NCBI GenBank assembly: GCA_009801085.1
Contig: VNWV01000006.1
Span: forward strand, 806,001 to 870,000
Source of the DNA: Lasiodiplodia sp. COLG20
Taxonomy: Eukaryota > Ascomycota > Dothideomycetes > Botryosphaeriales > Botryosphaeriaceae
Direction of reading: 5' to 3'
DNA: 64,000 nucleotides
Shown: positions 60,047-64,000 of the stretch, one piece after another
How positions within the stretch are numbered: position 1 is the first letter of the stretch
Layout: the number at the start of each line of letters is the position of its first letter
Notes under the pieces: model-generated
Databases searched by the model: none
Told to the model about the DNA's origin: nothing
The model's input: the letters and a program-made list of their open reading frames with translations, nothing else
Translations under genes and position numbers: made by a program

Positions 60047-61640
60047 ATGGTCGGTCTCGGTCCCAGGAAGCCGCCGTCCCGCAAGGGCTCCATGGCCGAT
60101 GTGCCCAAGGATCTCCTGGAGACCATGAAGCGCCTGGAGGAGCAGTTCACCGTCCCCCAGGCCAAGCTCAAGGAGATCACCGACCACTTCGTCAAGGAGC
60201 TCGAGAAGGGCCTGTCCAAGGAGGGCGGCAGCATCCCCATGATCCCCACCTGGGTCATGAACTTCCCTACCGGCGAGGAGACCGGCACCTACCTCGCACT
60301 GGACATGGGCGGCACCAACCTTCGTGTCTGCGAGGTCACTCTGACCGAGGAGAAGGGAGAGTTTGACATCATCCAGTCCAAGTACAGGATGCCCCAGGAG
60401 CTGAAGACCGGCACTGCCGAGGAGCTGTGGGACTACATCGCCGACTGCTTGCAGCAGTTCGTCGAGTACCACCACGAGGGCGAGGACATCAAGTCGCTCC
60501 CTCTGGGCTTCACCTTCTCCTACCCCGCCAGCCAGGACTTCATCGACCACGGTGTCCTGCAGCGCTGGACCAAGGGCTTCGACATTGACGGCGTCGAGGG
60601 CAAGGACGTCGTCCCGCCTTTCGCCGCGGCGCTCAAGGAGAGGGTATGTTTGCCCTCTCGGCCGTCCGACCCGGCAGCACAGCTAACGATGCAATCTAGG
60701 GCGTCCCGATCAACGTTACCGCGCTCGTCAACGATACCACCGGTACCCTCATCGCCTCGGCTTACACCGACCCCCGCATGAAGATTGGCTGCATCTTCGG
60801 CACCGGCTGCAACGCCGCGTACATGGAGGACTGCGGCTCCATCCCCAAGCTCGACCACTTGGACCTCAACCCCAAGGACCTCATGGGAATCAACTGCGAG
60901 TGGGGCGCGTTCGACAACGAGCACGTCGTTCTGCCCCGCACCAAGTATGACATCATCATCGACAAGGAGTCTCCTCGTCCCGGCCAGCAGTCGTTCGAGA
61001 AGATGATTGCCGGTCTGTACCTGGGCGAGGTCTTCCGTTTGGTCATTCTTGACCTGCACGAGGACCCTCACTGCCACCTGTTCGAGGGTCAGGATGTCAC
61101 TAAGCTCAAGAAGCCCTACACTATGGATTCCTCGTTCCTTGCCACTATTGAGGAGTAAGTCACTGTCCCTTCCCTGATTTATCGGAAATGCTACGATATT
61201 AAGCCAGAGACAGGGATCCTTGGGAGAACTTGCAGGAGACTGCCGATCTGTTCTCAAACACGCTGGGCCTCGTCCTCTCCAAGCCGGAGCTCGAGCTCTG
61301 CCGTCGTCTGGCCGAGTTGATTGGTACCCGTGCCGCCCGCCTCTCTGCCTGCGGTGTCGCCGCCATCTGCAAGAAGAAGGGCTGGACCGAGTGCCACGTC
61401 GGCGCTGACGGATCCGTCTTCAACAAGTACCCGCACTTCAAGGCTCGTGGCGCCCAGGCCCTGCGCGAGATCTTCGACTGGCCCAAGGGCAAGCGCGACC
61501 CCATCGAGATTGTCCCTGCCGAGGACGGTTCCGGTGTCGGCGCCGCGCTCATTGCTGCCCTGACGCTCAAGCGTGTCGCCGAGGGCAACAACGCCGGTAT
61601 TCGCGACCCCAAGGCCATGCTTGACTCCATCAAGCCGTAA
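60047..61640 (+). CDS. hxkA: Hexokinase
   Basis: Exons 60047-60643, 60700-61154 and 61208-61640 join to 494 residues, the normal length. N-terminus MVGLGPRKPPSRKGSM is typical of filamentous-fungal hexokinase and carries a basic start as in Hxk2-like proteins. Motifs: phosphate-1 site LDMGGTNLR (about 85-93), sugar-binding LPLGFTFSYPA (about 152), catalytic Asp in VNDTTGTL (about 211), phosphate-2 GCIFGTGCNAAY, INCEWGAFDN, and adenosine-site region VGADGSVF and GSGVGAALIAAL. It phosphorylates glucose and fructose with ATP in the cytosol and may take part in glucose signalling. It is convergent with a sugar-transporter gene at 63571. Confidence 0.96.
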
Positions 61641-63570
61641 ATACACCATCGTCATTGAGATACAGCCTTATTGTTTCTCTGCTTTATGACTTCATGTTTT
61701 TATAGGCGCCGCACAACAGGCAAGGCAGTTTGTCGACAGTTTGAGGATCAAAATGATGAGGGCGCTTTTCTAGCTGTCGAGGACGGGGCGATTGGCGCCG
61801 TGTCATGAGAAATGGACGATTATTTTAGACATGGAATAGACTTTTGAACGACTTTGATACCTGCTCGAGAAGAAACGGTTGCCTTTAGGTCTGACCAAAG
61901 CGAATCCGTATCGGATGGCGTACATTGGCAGAAGGAGCAAACCATTGCATACACTGGATCTAGGTGGTGCAATATTATTCGTCAACAGTGACTGGACAAA
62001 CCAGGACCCTTTCCTTGTAAACAAGCAATTGCCTCAATATTGATAGTCACGATGCACAGGACGTATAACCAACTCTGCACACTTTTGCAAAGCCTTTTTG
62101 ATTCCGTCAGCACATAATTTAATCCACTATAATAGTAAAGTACCTGAGCGAGGAATATCTGATAGGACTGCTGCCAAAGGAAATTCTGCCTACTTGCTCT
62201 GGAGTGTCCCTGCCGAGAAGCAGCCCTCTCCCTTGATACACCGAGCTGGCCCTGAATAAGGGCAATCGGTGTGAACCAATCCAACAAAAGGATGCCGATC
62301 AGTGAGGATGCCGTAGATTTGACCCGACCGAGAGGGGTCAAGTAGATAGCAAACAGGATTCGAGACTATAGTTCAAACTGCGAACATTTCTCAGCACGAC
62401 ATCCCGACATCCAACGCTCCTTTCGATTTCGTCATCGATCCTAAGAGTACGAGTATGTAGGTCTTCGATAAGCTAAGCTTGAGAAGTTGAGCAATGGGGT
62501 GCAGCCACGCTGTTGTCGGGATGCGCTTGAATAAGCTATCGTCATACTCCGTCAACTTTGGTCTCGAATGAGGCGCCAATGAAGCTCCCGAAGGTAGCCA
62601 GTGGCCTATTTGTCTCTGTATCAAGTATATACATGGTCAAAAGAGGAATTTCTTTTTTTTTTTTTGGGGAGCTTATTTCAAGACAGCCCGTGTTCAATCA
62701 GGGCAGCGTTGATGGAATGACAATCATATAAAGTTCAACTGTAGGCTCTTAAGGCGGGATGGAAAGAGTTATCAGCGAAATATAAGTATTGTGAGGGAAG
62801 CTGCTGTGTCCTGCGGTATTTGGCATCTACTCCCTTCCATTGTTTTTCTCTCGCCCAACGGCAAAGCACGTTCTTCTGGCTAGATGTATCTACAAATTGG
62901 GTTTCTTGGGTCTTTATATTTCGCTAAGAATATTGTATTTGACATGTCTGTCAGTAGTTAAGACGTGCTGGAGGTTAAGTGACGGTATAGTCTCTCTTCC
63001 ACGATATCAATATTTGCACTCTCGCAACATTTTCAGAGTCCAACGTAACGTTGCATCATCATCGTGACCTTGATTTTCTAGCCGACGCAAAAATATAGTT
63101 AATGCGAATTCGATCCCCTCTCCAATACAATAATCTGACTGTATTTTCGGGCAAATAATTTGAGATAAACGCCGCCACTAAAGCAGAAGAGGGCAGAACC
63201 TAAATTTAACTTATACTACAGACGATACGTAGCTGTAACTCACATATCTTATACTAAAATATAAACTTTTAAAGTGCGCTGAACTTCGAAAATGAACTTT
63301 AAGCTTAATGGATCATTGTCATAGACGAATCAAGAAAGACTAGCATCTCAAGCATAAGAGCCTTAATTTATCCATCTCACGAATTGTATTCAAGACGCGT
63401 GAGTGGTAGATGTTTTGAATAAGTGGAGTTTTTTTTTTTTTACGCCAAGCACAACTAACAGACACATGCACGGAGTTCATAATTTGAATTGGCTCATTCC
63501 ACACATATATTCATTGACCTTCAGATCGGGGGTATAACAAAAACTAGCAGAAGAACGACCAAACGCCTCA
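61641..63570. other. Intergenic; AT-rich between convergent genes
   Basis: No gene recognised over 1.9 kb. 63080-63440 is TA-rich with many TTATACTA-like words and could be a decayed repeat. T-runs lie at 62651-62663 and 63429-63440. Confidence 0.5.
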
Positions 63571-64000
63571 TCAAGCCTTACCCGACAAACCCTCGCCGAC
63601 GACCTCGATTTCCTTGGCATCGGCCTTGAGAACGTCGGTACCGTCAAAGCCAGCGGCAGCCTCTTCGTCGCCCTTCTTGGGCTCGAGGCCGATCTTGCTG
63701 GCGCCGATCTTGTCGGCGGGGTCGCGGTAGGCCGGGACGAAGTTGACGCAGAGGGCGTAGGACCAGGAGAGGACGAAGAACATGACGGGGACGATCATGG
63801 CGAAGCCCGTGTCGTTGCGTGAATCGGCAACGGCGCCCATGATGGCGGGGACTGTTTTTTTCATGTCAGCAACGATATCTCTCTCGGCTAATCCAAGAAG
63901 ACGAAGAGAGAACTCACCAGCAGCACCGCCGCTCACACCGGCAATAATCAGGCCGGCGCCTCTCTTGGTGTGCCTGCCCAAGCCCCTGATGCCCAGGGCG
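63571..64000 (-). CDS. Sugar MFS transporter, L-fucose permease type, C-terminal part (5' end outside window)
   Basis: The visible exons are 64000-63918 (partial) and 63851-63571, with a 66 bp intron that contains an in-frame-looking extension. The joined text runs RGLGRHTKRGAGLIIAGVSGGA, then VPAIMGAVAD, DTGFAMIVPVMFFVLSWSYAL and NFVPAYRDPADKIG. This matches the last two membrane segments of FucP-like major-facilitator transporters. The hydrophilic C-terminal tail is in the cytosol. The sugar transported cannot be told from this piece. The gene converges on hexokinase. Confidence 0.82.
   Translation of the reverse strand, partial: ALGIRGLGRHTKRGAGLIIAGVSGGAAGEFSLRLLGLAERDIVADMKKTVPAIMGAVADSRNDTGFAMIVPVMFFVLSWSYALCVNFVPAYRDPADKIGASKIGLEPKKGDEEAAAGFDGTDVLKADAKEIEVVGEGLSGKA

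Noticed and set aside
1..64000. CRISPR arrays, rRNA, intact transposons
   Set aside because: No regularly spaced repeats, rRNA-like sequence, transposase/reverse-transcriptase motifs or long terminal repeats were seen.

Overview
The window is nuclear DNA of a filamentous ascomycete (Pezizomycotina, perhaps a dothideomycete; the class is a guess). Genes are split by short GT..AG introns of mostly 46-90 bp. They encode typical filamentous-fungal proteins: a Zn2Cys6-family regulator, a Vac7-type PIKfyve regulator, an Ayg1-type hydrolase, a sterol glucosyltransferase with PH and GRAM domains, Rcf1 and Spt3. Both strands are used, there are no operons, and spacers are moderately GC-rich. Exon joins below were made by reading splice signals and checking frame; none was confirmed with transcripts or database searches.

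Left part (1-20 kb) is accessory in character. It holds the 3' end of a fungal transcription-factor gene, a sorbitol/xylitol-type dehydrogenase and a Baeyer-Villiger-type monooxygenase. The last two are divergent, and their shared promoter carries a CGG-N4-CCG palindrome plus further TCGGAAT copies. Next come a secreted cysteine-rich protein with a duplicated C-terminal module, a 286-residue protein whose layout resembles gasdermin-like pore formers, a degenerate minus-strand relic, an alcohol dehydrogenase with a one-base frameshift, a CHAT-protease relic broken by two stops and frame changes, an Old Yellow Enzyme-type flavoprotein and another small secreted protein.

Middle part (20-50 kb) is mostly core housekeeping: Rcf1 (respiratory supercomplexes) divergent from a DUF1746 membrane protein, a 5 kb gene-poor stretch with a 100-N assembly gap and an AT-rich island, Atg26/Ugt51-type sterol glucosyltransferase, a PRISE-like reductase, diphthamide methyltransferase Dph5 divergent from SAGA subunit Spt3, a secreted six-cysteine protein, Vac7 and the Wee1/Swe1 kinase.

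Right part (50-64 kb) has a 3.6 kb gene-free GC-rich spacer, an Ayg1-like alpha/beta hydrolase, a possible F-box protein, hexokinase and, convergent with it, the 3' end of a fucose-permease-type sugar transporter that runs off the right edge.

The most interesting candidate is the 9.6-15.4 kb interval. A gasdermin-like candidate lies near a decayed CHAT-type protease and a second degenerate gene, an arrangement reminiscent of fungal protease/gasdermin cell-death pairs. The gasdermin assignment is inference from motif layout only.
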